Below are positions 1 through 8,193 of a stretch of DNA of 64,000 bases, piece by piece. The notes under the pieces are model-generated. The model was not told where the DNA came from. It was given only the letters and a program-made list of their open reading frames with translations, and did not search any database. Location: positions 8,002-72,001 of the forward strand of contig JBGVIT010000098.1 in NCBI GenBank assembly GCA_045128915.1. The letters are read 5' to 3'. The position numbers and the translations under genes were made by a program. How positions within the stretch are numbered: position 1 is the stretch's first letter; every line of letters starts with the position of its first letter. The stretch comes from RGIG9115 sp045128915. GTDB lineage: Bacteria > Bacillota > Clostridia > UBA1381.

Positions 1-335
1 TCAATAAGAGTTTTGTCTCTATCTATGATTTCTATACTATCGCCTATAATACTGTAATCCTTATTATAAAGTGCTGAAAAATCAAGAGTTCTGAGTACTA
101 CTGATGCTTCCTGCGAAACATCACCGCTTCTTAAAATCGGAAATGCATATACTTTGTCATTTTCGTCAAACACCGGTCCCGGTGCACCAAAGTAAATAAT
201 ATTGCCATCAAATTCCTGCCGTGTAATACCTATTGTTTCGTATGGAACCTCGCTATTCGCAAAAGCAGGTGCACTTATGGACAGCAACATGCTCAGAACC
301 AAGACCAGTGCAACTAGTGGCCTAGATTTAAACAT
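1..335 (-). CDS. Secreted protein with Calx-beta-like segment, 3' end outside window
   Basis: The ATG at 335 follows GAGGTG by about 8 bases. The first 30 residues form a signal peptide (hydrophobic LVALVLVLSMLLS, then APAFA). Downstream, the pattern LRSGD...ASVVLRTLDFSA...KDYSIIG resembles the Calx-beta fold signature (R-x-G, then S-V-x-x-x-T-x-D, then K/xDY), seen in secreted adhesion or calcium-binding proteins. The reading frame is open to the left edge, so only about 110 residues are visible. It starts 15 bases after the stop of the lipoprotein gene and is probably the third gene of an operon that begins with the 5'-nucleotidase. The domain call rests on a short stretch. Confidence 0.7.
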   Translation of the reverse strand, partial: MFKSRPLVALVLVLSMLLSISAPAFANSEVPYETIGITRQEFDGNIIYFGAPGPVFDENDKVYAFPILRSGDVSQEASVVLRTLDFSALYNKDYSIIGDSIEIIDRDKTLI

Positions 336-350
336 ATAATATCACCTCAA

Positions 351-1418
351 TTACTTATTTTTAAATGCTTCTATTCTTACCTTGGCATTTTCACGCAAAT
401 TCATATAATAGAAACCGTAATCCTGTCCATGGTAGCTTTCAGGTCCGAAAAGTGCATGTGCAGCTTCAGGAATTGCATACACTGCAGAATCGGCAGTTTC
501 ACAAACTACAACACCACGCTCTAAATCAATCTTTGCATCAGCAAGATTCTTTTCGATTTCTCCGTCTATATTAAGTGAACCGAGGTTTTCTTCTTTAGCT
601 GCATATGTATCATCTTTTTTCCAGTTAATCGGGTTAATGGAAATAGCACCATCAGTTACAACCGCATTGTGCTGATCCTTGTTTGCAGGACCTTCTGTAT
701 TGTAAGAAATGATAACACCTGTATCGTCAGCACCTTCTGCAAACTTAAGATGTGGGTTTGCTGCAAGATATTTGTCGGTTACGGAGTATCCAATTACATA
801 TGCTGCAATCATATTTTTGTAGTGCTCAGGATGTTCTTTCATGTAGTCAGAAAGAATCATAGTCAAAATCTGAGAACCCTGAGAATGTCCTGCAAGAATG
901 AAGGGTTTGCCGTTGTTATAGTTTTCAAAGTAGTAATCAAGTGCAGCGGACGGATCTTGTGATGCGGAATAACGGAGCAGATCGTCAGCTTCTTCATCAC
1001 TGAGAGTGAGTGCATAGGCTGCATTTACCTGTCTGTAAAAAGGTGCATAGATATTGCAATCCTCTATAAATACCGAAGCCTGATTTTTAAGTTCTCTCTG
1101 TGCTCCACTACGCATAGATTCATCTGTAATATCTGCTACATCAGGAGCATCGTCAGATACCTTTGAAAAGGTTGTTGGATAAAAATATACAACGTCAACA
1201 TCCTTGCCTGCGTCTTCTGCACTAAGCCAGTTATCTGCATTGGCATAGTCTATTTTTGTTTCCCACTTTTCGCCGCCGTTAGTCTTTGCAATGACTGTCG
1301 GAACATTACTTGCTTCAGTCTCTACATTTGTATCAGTATTGTTTACCGTGCATCCTGTAAACAATGCCATTACCATAGCAAAAATTAAGATGTTTTGAAA
1401 GATTTTTTTACTTTTCAT
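351..1418 (-). CDS. Lipoprotein, DUF3089-type alpha/beta hydrolase
   Basis: The 355-residue product has a lipoprotein signal with a cysteine lipobox (ALFTGC), so it should be tethered to the outer face of the membrane. The segment DVVYFYPTTF near the mature N-terminus and the nucleophile elbow GHSQGS (about residues 176-181) are typical of DUF3089 proteins, a branch of serine alpha/beta hydrolases with unknown substrate. The start at 1418 has a strong AGGAGG site. The gene lies 30 bases downstream of the 5'-nucleotidase and 15 bases upstream of the Calx-beta-like gene, so the three are probably cotranscribed. An extracellular esterase role is inferred from the fold only. Confidence 0.8.
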   Translation of the reverse strand: MKSKKIFQNILIFAMVMALFTGCTVNNTDTNVETEASNVPTVIAKTNGGEKWETKIDYANADNWLSAEDAGKDVDVVYFYPTTFSKVSDDAPDVADITDESMRSGAQRELKNQASVFIEDCNIYAPFYRQVNAAYALTLSDEEADDLLRYSASQDPSAALDYYFENYNNGKPFILAGHSQGSQILTMILSDYMKEHPEHYKNMIAAYVIGYSVTDKYLAANPHLKFAEGADDTGVIISYNTEGPANKDQHNAVVTDGAISINPINWKKDDTYAAKEENLGSLNIDGEIEKNLADAKIDLERGVVVCETADSAVYAIPEAAHALFGPESYHGQDYGFYYMNLRENAKVRIEAFKNK

Positions 1419-1448
1419 AAAATTTCCTCCTAAAATTTAATAATTTAT

Positions 1449-3635
1449 TTAATTATGGCTTGTTACCACATTTAAATACCTGTGTAGTATTGCTGCAACT
1501 TCAGCTCTTGTTGCATTATCCTTTGGAGCAAGTATGCCTTCGGACTTACCGTTTATAAGTTCTGCACCAACTGCCCAATTCATTGAAGATACCGCATATT
1601 CAGAAATCTCGTTAGCGTCTGCAAAATGAAGATTTTCTTCGAGTGTCAATGCATCCATTCCCTTATAGACTGCGTATCTCATCATAATCGCCGCAATCTG
1701 CTCACGGGTAATGCTTTCATCCGGTGCAAATTCGTTCTCTGTTACACCGTTTACAATACCGTTCTGCTTTGCCCAAGATACAGCATTTGCATAATAAGCA
1801 CCCATATCAATATCAGAGAAAGGAATACTGCGGTTTGTGGCAGGCTCATTTTCTGCACGGTAAAGAACTGTAACAAGCATTGCTCTTGTTAAGTTTTCGT
1901 TTGGTGCAAAGGCGGTATCTGTTACGCCTTTCATAAGACCGTTTTCGAAAACATACTTTGCAGAATCGCTATACCAAGCATCATCTGACAAATCGGTGAA
2001 CCCCAAAAGTGCATCCTCACCGTCTGTAAAGGTAATTCTGTTATCTACCTCTGCATATTCTTCGCCGATAACACCGCCAAGGTTTTCTGTGATGTATGTT
2101 TCTAACGCTTCAACATCAAGCATTCCGTCATTCTTTAATATTTTTACACCGTCAAACATACTCATACCGCCGCCTTGGTCTAAAACAAAGTAGTTGAAGC
2201 TTGCAAAGGAGTATGTTCCGTCGAGTTTAATAGGCTCGTATTCTCCTGTGTCTTCATTTAATACTTTAATATCATAAACTCTATACTCACCGTCAACGCC
2301 TGTAAAAACTGTGTTTTCGTCTGTTTTAACAGATGTTGGAATGGATTTATTAACCGTAAATGTTAGTCCTGCAACATGAGGGAAAGAACCATCTTCTGCC
2401 GGATAATTCATAAGTGACATTTCAAGCATATCGCGTATTTTCTGACCTGTCATTTCTGCTACAACAATCTGATTGTTAAATGGAAAAACACTAAAAATGT
2501 CATTGAACGATACTTCGCCAATTTCAATCGGTGCACGGATTCCGCCGCCGTTTACATAGGCAATATCAACTTTCGTTACTGTTTTAATTGCATCTGCACA
2601 CAAATTGCCAAGATTGGTTTCTGTTGTCCTGACAAGACGTTTGTCTCCATCGTGCGTAATAAGCTCTATTTCACTATCGCCAATCTTTCGATTACCGAGG
2701 GCAGAATATGCTTCTTTTATTTCCGCAAGTTTTGCATCAACAGATGCATCCGTATTAGTATAGCTTTCAGTTTCTATAAGCTCTGTTGTAATCGTTTCGC
2801 CTGAAATTGTAAGCTTGCCGATATTTTCAAACTTTGTGCCTGTTGAGGTAAGAACAACCTCATTTCCGCCCTCATCGGTCAGCTTCATATTTTCAATAAC
2901 AGAGTGAGAATGCCCATCAAGAACAACATCAAATCCGTCTGTATTTTCTATTAAGTCACGGGCATCCTCATACTGCGGATCTTCTTCATATCCGATATGA
3001 GAAAGGGCGATTATGTAATCTGCGCCATCTTCCTTTGCAGAATCAATATTTGCCTGTACCACATCGTAAAGGGTATCTACATTGAATGTGTAAATATACT
3101 CACCATTTTCATCCTTAAACTGTGCAGGTGACGATGATGACAATGCACTCGGTGTTGTGATGCCGATATATGCTATATCTACATCACCATAGGACACGAT
3201 GGAATACGGTTCGAAGTAAGACTTGCTTGTACCTATCTCTTGAAAATTGCAGGAAATTGGTTTTGTGTTCATTAATTCTGCAAGCTCATTGAGCCGTGCG
3301 AGCTTATAATCAAATTCGTGATTGCCAAGTGTTACGGCATCATATCCCACAAGGTTCATAAGGCTTACTACGTATTCACCACGGGAAACTGCACCAAGAG
3401 TTCCGCCCTGAACAAAGTCACCGGAGGATACAACGCCTATATATTCATAATCTTCTGATAATTCATTTTTCATTGCTGCAAGTTTAGAATAACCCTCTAC
3501 TGCACAATGAACATCGTTTTCATAAAGAATAACGATTGTTTCGGTATCCTTTGCAAATACCACTCCCGAAAAACACGAGAGAAACATACACAAAACTATA
3601 GCGAAGCTTAAAAATTTTTTGTTAAAGTTCTTCAT
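1449..3635 (-). CDS. SLH-anchored 5'-nucleotidase/metallophosphatase
   Basis: A calcineurin-like metallophosphatase domain comes first: NDVH, GDFVQGG, GNHEF, LSHIGYEED and DGHSH supply the usual metal ligands. A 5'-nucleotidase C-terminal domain follows (NGGGIRAPI, FPFNN, GQKI). Three SLH repeats with TRAM, TREQ and TRAE motifs end the protein and should bind the cell wall. It would dephosphorylate extracellular nucleotides at the surface. I place the start at the ATG at 3635 (728 residues), where a signal peptide MKNFNKKFLSFAIVLCMFL begins behind a GGGGGC purine stretch; a longer frame upstream has no plausible leader. The gene heads a three-gene operon. A direct repeat at 3719-3751 may be its regulatory site. 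Confidence 0.88.
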   Translation of the reverse strand: MKNFNKKFLSFAIVLCMFLSCFSGVVFAKDTETIVILYENDVHCAVEGYSKLAAMKNELSEDYEYIGVVSSGDFVQGGTLGAVSRGEYVVSLMNLVGYDAVTLGNHEFDYKLARLNELAELMNTKPISCNFQEIGTSKSYFEPYSIVSYGDVDIAYIGITTPSALSSSSPAQFKDENGEYIYTFNVDTLYDVVQANIDSAKEDGADYIIALSHIGYEEDPQYEDARDLIENTDGFDVVLDGHSHSVIENMKLTDEGGNEVVLTSTGTKFENIGKLTISGETITTELIETESYTNTDASVDAKLAEIKEAYSALGNRKIGDSEIELITHDGDKRLVRTTETNLGNLCADAIKTVTKVDIAYVNGGGIRAPIEIGEVSFNDIFSVFPFNNQIVVAEMTGQKIRDMLEMSLMNYPAEDGSFPHVAGLTFTVNKSIPTSVKTDENTVFTGVDGEYRVYDIKVLNEDTGEYEPIKLDGTYSFASFNYFVLDQGGGMSMFDGVKILKNDGMLDVEALETYITENLGGVIGEEYAEVDNRITFTDGEDALLGFTDLSDDAWYSDSAKYVFENGLMKGVTDTAFAPNENLTRAMLVTVLYRAENEPATNRSIPFSDIDMGAYYANAVSWAKQNGIVNGVTENEFAPDESITREQIAAIMMRYAVYKGMDALTLEENLHFADANEISEYAVSSMNWAVGAELINGKSEGILAPKDNATRAEVAAILHRYLNVVTSHN

Positions 3636-3718
3636 ACTATTGCCCCCACTCATAAATACACTTTTAATTAAAATATACACTTTAATTTTATCAAATTTAT
3701 ATAATAAATAGGTAGCGT

Positions 3719-3751
3719 TGTCGTAATTTGTATGTTTTCTGTCGTAATTTG
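3719..3751. promoter_or_regulatory. Direct repeat with 21-bp period, possible LytTR-regulator site
   Basis: TGTCGTAATTTG occurs at 3719-3730 and 3740-3751, a spacing of 21 bp (two helical turns). LytTR regulators such as AgrA bind paired direct repeats with this period. A LytTR regulator is encoded at 5049-5759, and the repeat lies upstream of the 5'-nucleotidase, so regulation of that operon is a reasonable inference. The sequence does not match the LytTR consensus closely. Confidence 0.45.
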
Positions 3752-3757
3752 CAAAAA

Positions 3758-3783
3758 AACTCTCTTGACAAAGCAAGAGAGTT
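3758..3783 (-). terminator. Intrinsic terminator after the histidine kinase gene
   Basis: A 10-bp perfect stem (AACTCTCTTG / CAAGAGAGTT) with a 6-base loop is followed on the minus strand by seven Ts. It lies 24 bases beyond the kinase stop codon and separates the two-component operon from the nucleotidase operon. Confidence 0.85.
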
Positions 3784-3806
3784 TTATGAATTGATTAAAT
3801 TTTTAC

Positions 3807-5042
3807 CTATGCATCCATGATAACGATACACTCAAACTGTCCGGCGCCCGCCACAAATCGACAGTTACCATTATGTTTTTCAACCACAGAACATATACTT
3901 TTGATGCCTGTGCTTCGCATTTGTTCGGGCATATCATCAAAGTCAAGGTCTAAGTCACAGGAATTCGAACAATTAAGAACGATTTTCTTTCCCTTATGGA
4001 ATATATCAAGTTTTATATATCTTCCGTTTTTAGGTGCCAGTTCCGCACCGTTCAAAGCATTTTCGATGACATTGGCAAACACCGTTACAATATCAGGGGG
4101 AGCAATGCCAAGTGTTTTGCGTGTTGATGCCTGCACCTCGAAATCTATACCTTTATTTTTTGCTTTTTCCTGATAAACACCCAAAATACTGTTGATTGTA
4201 TGGTTTTCGCAAAATGTTTTTGGTGCATAAGAAGCAGTTTGTTCCATGTATTGTTTAATGTAGTCAATTATTCTTTCCGTTTCTCCGGCAGAAGCATAAG
4301 ACATAAGTGCATCGTAGTGATGATGCATATCATGCTTAAACTGCCTTGCATATTCGATTTCCTTTTCCTGTGCCTCCACCTGCAAAATAAGTAGTTCAGA
4401 GTGGAGCTGTCTGCGTCGTTCTTTTTCATAATTGACCGCATCCTGCAAACTTGCAAATAGCGAAGCATACACCACAAAGAAGGATACAACTGTAAGCATA
4501 AAATAGATAAACTGTGCGTTTGAAAGTGCAAGCTCAGCCGGTAAGTATATGGACTGTGCCGCAATCATAATAAAGAAAGCTATTACAATAGCATAATATT
4601 TTGCCCATCCACCATTTATATATGTACTAAATCGCTTAAACTTGGGCAAAAGCAGATAGTAAAGTAAAAGCTGAAGCACAACCATAGTCAGAATTACGAA
4701 TGTGATTTTAGCTGCAAGTGGTATTTGCCTTGCCGCTACATAAGTAACCATTGTGGAAAAGCAGGTGTATATACATACATAACTTAAAAACAGAAAGCCT
4801 TTTACCGACGGCTTTCCCTTTGTTGTTAAAAAGAACAAAACACCGTTAAGCACAAGCGAGATAATGAAATTCTCACGGGGATGCTGTGCCGGCAAACCTA
4901 AAAACACAATACTGAATACAAGCCATATAAGTGCAGTTACAACTCTGTTAAAGCGTGGCTTCGCAAGAAAAAGCGACATTCCAACGTGAGAAAGCACAGA
5001 TAAAACCAAAAGTAGAATTTCAACAACGCCTATCTCTCTCAT
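3807..5042 (-). CDS. AgrC-like GHKL sensor histidine kinase
   Basis: The first about 200 residues contain roughly six hydrophobic membrane segments, as in quorum- or peptide-sensing kinases. The histidine box FKHDMHHHY (His about 237) follows a coiled stretch. The N box VFANVIENALNGAE and a GHKL ATPase tail ending in GAGQFECIV complete the kinase. It probably autophosphorylates and passes phosphate to the LytTR regulator encoded just upstream (stop at 5049, 6 bases before this start). The start at 5042 has GGAGGAGG. No signal peptide gene for an autoinducer is visible nearby, so the input is unknown. Confidence 0.87.
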   Translation of the reverse strand: MREIGVVEILLLVLSVLSHVGMSLFLAKPRFNRVVTALIWLVFSIVFLGLPAQHPRENFIISLVLNGVLFFLTTKGKPSVKGFLFLSYVCIYTCFSTMVTYVAARQIPLAAKITFVILTMVVLQLLLYYLLLPKFKRFSTYINGGWAKYYAIVIAFFIMIAAQSIYLPAELALSNAQFIYFMLTVVSFFVVYASLFASLQDAVNYEKERRRQLHSELLILQVEAQEKEIEYARQFKHDMHHHYDALMSYASAGETERIIDYIKQYMEQTASYAPKTFCENHTINSILGVYQEKAKNKGIDFEVQASTRKTLGIAPPDIVTVFANVIENALNGAELAPKNGRYIKLDIFHKGKKIVLNCSNSCDLDLDFDDMPEQMRSTGIKSICSVVEKHNGNCRFVAGAGQFECIVIMDA

Positions 5043-5048
5043 ATCCGT

Positions 5049-5759
5049 TTACCTCCTCCCGAAATAATCAAAATATGCAGTCTGCAAGCCCTTGAACGCA
5101 GTCCTCGGAATAACTAAATTATCGCCACTTGTCAACGCTGCAGAATTTGACGACAGTTTATCAATATAATCAAGGTTTATGATATATGTTTTTCCGCATT
5201 GATAGAAGCATCCGAAAGGAGAGAGTTTATCTGCAAGCTCGGTTGCAGAAATTCTGACAGAAAGTTTTTCACCATTTAACAGTGATATTATCTGATAATG
5301 GTCGTTTGATTCGCTCCATACAATATTGTAAACAAGAATGGTTTTATATCCGCCCTCAATTTTTAGCTTTATGGTTTTTGGTGAATTGATGTTAATAGCC
5401 GCAAGTGCTTTATCTACACCTTTGAAGAATTCTTCTTTTGTGTAAGGTTTTACGATATAGTGTGTTGCGTTCACACCAAACGCCTGTACCGCGTAATCGG
5501 AATATGAAGTTAAAAACACTATCGGACTTTCAATACGCTTTGCACGAAGCTCCGTTGCCAAACTCATACCCGTGATACCAGGCATACAAACATCAAGCAA
5601 ATAAATATCATATTCCACAGTTTCATCAAGCAAATCCGACGGATTTGAAAACTCAATTATGTCAAAAGGAACATCCTTTTCTGCTCCGTACTGGGTAATC
5701 AGATTTTTTGCAGTATCCAAATATTCTTTTTGGTCGTCACAGATTGCTATTTTAATCAT
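5049..5759 (-). CDS. LytTR-family response regulator (AgrA type)
   Basis: The 236-residue protein has an N-terminal receiver domain: acidic pair DDQ near the start, phospho-acceptor Asp in YLLDVCMPG, Thr/Ser in LTSYSD and Lys in IVKPYT. A C-terminal LytTR DNA-binding domain follows from about residue 130 (SESNDHYQI, then GKTYIINLDYI). It forms one operon with the kinase downstream. The nearby symporter gene (stop at 5847) and the 5'-nucleotidase operon, with its 21-bp direct repeat, are candidate targets. That is inferred from position. Confidence 0.9.
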   Translation of the reverse strand: MIKIAICDDQKEYLDTAKNLITQYGAEKDVPFDIIEFSNPSDLLDETVEYDIYLLDVCMPGITGMSLATELRAKRIESPIVFLTSYSDYAVQAFGVNATHYIVKPYTKEEFFKGVDKALAAININSPKTIKLKIEGGYKTILVYNIVWSESNDHYQIISLLNGEKLSVRISATELADKLSPFGCFYQCGKTYIINLDYIDKLSSNSAALTSGDNLVIPRTAFKGLQTAYFDYFGRR

Positions 5760-5846
5760 TTCGCATTCACCTTACTTTCCCATTGAGTTCACCTTAAAGC
5801 TTTTCTTTTAAGCATCATGGTAAACATGTCTAATTTAAGTGATCTA

Positions 5847-7070
5847 TTAGAACGGAAGTTCTTTGCCTTGTTTCTGCCATTCGCGGAATTCTGCAGTTGC
5901 ACAGAAGATTACATCGCCTGATGAATTTATTGCAGTTTCAAGCGAATCCTGAATAACACCGATTATAAAGCCTACTCCGACTACCTGCATTGCAATATCC
6001 TGACCTACACCAAGAAGCGAACATGCCATCGGGATAAGAAGAAGTGAGCCACCTGCAACACCTGATGCACCGCAAGCACCTAACGTTGCCACAAAGCTTA
6101 ATAGTATTGCAAGAAAAATATTTACCTCTATACCCTGTGAAAAAGCTGCAGCAAGAGACATAACAGTAATAGTGATTGCAGCACCATCCATATTAATAGT
6201 AGCACCAAGAGGAATGGAAACACTGTAATATTCTTTGTCGAGTCCAAGTTTTTCACATAAGTTCATATTTACCGGAATATTTGCAGCAGAACTTCTTGTA
6301 AAGAATGCTGTTACGCCAGATTCCTTGAAACACTTAAATACGAGGGGATATGGATTTTTCTTTAATGCCAAAGCAACAATCAAAGGATCAATCACAAGTG
6401 CCATCAAAATCATACATCCTACAAGAACTGCGAGAACTTTTCCGTAATCAGTGAAAATTTCAAGGCCGTATTCACTTACAGAACTATATACAAGCCCCAT
6501 AATACCAAAGGGTGCAAGTTGGATTACCCATGCTACCGCCCTTGATACAGCATTTGAAATATCAGTAAGTACTTCTTTTGTCTTTTCGCCGGCAACAATT
6601 CGAAGTGCAAGACCAAGAATGATAGACCAAGTGAGAATTCCCACATAGTTTGCGTTGATAAGTGCACTTACAGGATTCATAACCATATTTCCCATAAGCG
6701 TGCGGAAGACTTCGCCAAGTCCTGTCGGAGCAGTCTGCTCTACAGCCTGAGCAAGGGGGATTGTTGTGCGGAAAATAAAACTTAAAAAAACTGCAATTAC
6801 TGCGGCAAGGAAAGTACTTAGCATATAGAAAAATATTACAGATTTAAATCTGTTTCCTATGCCCTTGCCCGCACTTGCCAAAGATGCCACTACAAGTACA
6901 AATACAAGTATTGGTGCGATTGCTTTAAGTGCACCGACAAATATATCTCCCAAAACAGTTACAAAACCTGCTTCAGGAACCCAAAGTCCAAGGCATATAC
7001 CTATAACAAGGCCTATCGCAATCCTCAAAATTAATGGGGTTTTTGTGTAAAAACCAAAAAACTTTTTCAT
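5847..7070 (-). CDS. sstT: Sodium:serine/threonine symporter SstT
   Basis: This is a member of the dicarboxylate/amino acid:cation symporter (DAACS) family. The subfamily-like signatures AFFTRSSAANIPVNM and SIPLGATINMDGAAI cover the two re-entrant hairpin regions and the conserved NMDG motif, and there are eight or more hydrophobic segments. It imports serine and threonine with sodium. I start it at the ATG at 7070, directly after GGAGGAAAAAGT; a further-upstream in-frame ATG lacks a good site. A clear promoter lies at 7201-7229 and a 13-bp palindrome sits in the leader. The assignment to SstT rather than GltP/DctA rests on the overall resemblance of these motifs. Confidence 0.88.
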   Translation of the reverse strand: MKKFFGFYTKTPLILRIAIGLVIGICLGLWVPEAGFVTVLGDIFVGALKAIAPILVFVLVVASLASAGKGIGNRFKSVIFFYMLSTFLAAVIAVFLSFIFRTTIPLAQAVEQTAPTGLGEVFRTLMGNMVMNPVSALINANYVGILTWSIILGLALRIVAGEKTKEVLTDISNAVSRAVAWVIQLAPFGIMGLVYSSVSEYGLEIFTDYGKVLAVLVGCMILMALVIDPLIVALALKKNPYPLVFKCFKESGVTAFFTRSSAANIPVNMNLCEKLGLDKEYYSVSIPLGATINMDGAAITITVMSLAAAFSQGIEVNIFLAILLSFVATLGACGASGVAGGSLLLIPMACSLLGVGQDIAMQVVGVGFIIGVIQDSLETAINSSGDVIFCATAEFREWQKQGKELPF

Positions 7071-7147
7071 ACTTTTTCCTCCGTATAAATTCCATAAAAA
7101 TATATTAATTAAAATCATTATCTATATACAGCAAATATATCACATAG

Positions 7148-7160
7148 TGTTGTCACAACA
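7148..7160. promoter_or_regulatory. 13-bp palindrome in the sstT leader
   Basis: TGTTGTCACAACA is a perfect palindrome around a central C. It lies about 40 bases downstream of the promoter at 7201-7229, where a repressor would act as a roadblock. The binding protein is unknown. Confidence 0.5.
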
Positions 7161-7200
7161 ACATCTCCAAAGTTATAACAATTCACTAAATTCCATTTTT

Positions 7201-7229
7201 ATTATAACAGAAAAAAGTGATTTTGTAAA
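7201..7229 (-). promoter_or_regulatory. Sigma-A promoter for sstT
   Basis: On the minus strand TTTACA (7224-7229) and TATAAT (7201-7206) are separated by exactly 17 bp. The leader to the ATG at 7070 is about 125 bases and AT-rich. Confidence 0.8.
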
Positions 7230-7847
7230 TATGTTTAGTATTTTTTTGATTTGATGATATTTTTTCTTTTACCAAAGAGTATCAAAGCATTAGCATTAAT
7301 TATTTTTTGCAAAACAAAATGCAACACCCGTTCGTAATTATAATTTATATACTCAAAAATATAAATCAAACAAACAAGTATTGCATTTCACTTTACAATT
7401 GAGGCACAACACGACACTCACAAAACAAAAGAAGCATAAAATCCGCAGATTTATATGCTCCTTTTAAAAGATTTTTTATGATAAATTTTAGCGTCGAGTT
7501 CCCAAAAAGTTCCCAAAGAATGTTTGAAAACGCCCGAAATATCAACATTTGTAGTGATTTTACTTAAACAAAAAGTTTACAAAATTGTTCGATTTTCTAC
7601 CGTTATTTACCGCTATTTTCCTTTAACGTTCCCTATCTTCCTTTAAGCGAGAGTGCTCGAAATCCCCTCGGTTACACTGTAACTGTACCCCTACAAATGG
7701 CTTAACCACGCGGGTTTAAGCGAGGTTCAAACCTTGTTTTTACACCCTTATCTAGCGGTTTTTCTAGCCATTTCTAACATTTTTCTAACAAAATTTTATA
7801 ATTTGCTTGTTTTTTGCTCTGTCAAATCGGAGTTCAAACATACACAC
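7230..7847. other. Noncoding flank of the integration site
   Basis: I see no credible gene in this AT-rich stretch. It holds one GTTCCCAAA repeat pair (7498-7518), an imperfect hairpin built on GCTTAACC and GGTTTAAGC (about 7700-7725), and scattered short tRNA-Ser-like words such as TGCTCGAAAT near 7650. It reads as decayed integration-site DNA. Confidence 0.5.
7498..7518 (+). repeat. GTTCCCAAA direct-repeat pair, copy 1
   Basis: GTTCCCAAA at 7498-7506 and GTTCCCAAAG at 7509-7518 repeat with an 11-bp period. The same word recurs in pairs at 7974-7996 and, inverted, at 8159-8193. Candidate arm-type recombinase sites. Confidence 0.6.
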
Positions 7848-7920
7848 GGACAGGTATCGAAGTGGTCATAACGGGGCTGACTCGAAATGTAGTGAAGTTA
7901 GAGGAAGTCCCAACTGCTCC
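7848..7920 (+). pseudogene. Decayed tRNA-Ser copy
   Basis: The 5' half aligns with the tRNA-Ser at 8031: GGTATCGAAGTGGTCATAAC and then ACTCGAAATG are shared. The anticodon stem no longer pairs, and no T-arm or matching 3' acceptor strand is present. The flanks also match (AAACATA upstream; CATTTTACGGGGTTT versus CATTTTACGAGGTTT downstream). It is a diverged duplicate of the tRNA gene and its surroundings, probably left by an earlier integration or excision event. Confidence 0.7.
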
Positions 7921-7973
7921 AAACCCTCATTTTACGGGGTTTCTTTGAAAATTTAATATTGTTGTTTTTAGCT

Positions 7974-7996
7974 GTTCCCAAAGGTTGTTCCCAAAG
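7974..7996 (+). repeat. GTTCCCAAAG direct-repeat pair, copy 2
   Basis: GTTCCCAAAG occurs at 7974-7983 and 7987-7996 with a 13-bp period. AACCTTTGGAGAAC at 8003-8016 is a near reverse complement, so a hairpin is possible just before the tRNA gene. Confidence 0.65.
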
Positions 7997-8030
7997 ATTT
8001 GCAACCTTTGGAGAACTGTTAAACATATAA

Positions 8031-8119
8031 GGAGAAGTATCGAAGCGGTCATAACGGGGCGCACTCGAAATGCGTTTGCCTTAACGGGCACGTGGGTTCG
8101 AATCCCACCTTCTCCGCCA
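8031..8119 (+). tRNA. tRNA-Ser(CGA)
   Basis: The acceptor stem GGAGAAG (8031-8037) pairs with CTTCTCC (8109-8115), followed by discriminator G and an encoded CCA. The anticodon arm GCGCA-CTCGAAA-TGCGT gives anticodon CGA, which reads UCG. A long variable arm (a serine hallmark) and the T-arm GTGGG-TTCGAAT-CCCAC follow. It points toward the integrase gene. Tyrosine integrases commonly recombine within the 3' end of tRNA genes, so this is the likely ICE attachment site. Confidence 0.93.
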
Positions 8120-8123
8120 TTTT

Positions 8124-8154
8124 ACGAGGTTTTTGCTAATCGCAAAGACCTCGT
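8124..8154 (+). terminator. Terminator after tRNA-Ser
   Basis: ACGAGGTTTTTGC and GCAAAGACCTCGT form a 13-bp stem with one G-U type pair and a 5-base loop, followed by TTTTTCTTT. It ends the tRNA transcript and could also act on the convergent integrase transcript. Confidence 0.85.
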
Positions 8155-8158
8155 TTTT

Positions 8159-8193
8159 CTTTGGGAACTCATCAAAAACCTTTGGGAACTCAT
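8159..8193 (-). repeat. CTTTGGGAACTCAT direct-repeat pair at the ICE end
   Basis: CTTTGGGAACTCAT at 8159-8172 and 8180-8193 repeats with a 21-bp period, in inverted orientation to the GTTCCCAAAG pairs on the other side of the tRNA. The second copy contains the integrase stop codon. Paired short repeats close to an attachment site are typical of integrase arm-binding sites. Confidence 0.6.

Noticed and set aside
7640..7745. A third tRNA-like copy, with TGCTCGAAAT and a T-arm-like GAGGTTCAAACC
   Set aside because: No acceptor stem can be formed and the T-arm is one base short; only scattered words match.
7848..7920. A second functional tRNA-Ser
   Set aside because: The anticodon stem does not pair and no T-arm or 3' acceptor strand follows; it is listed as a pseudogene.
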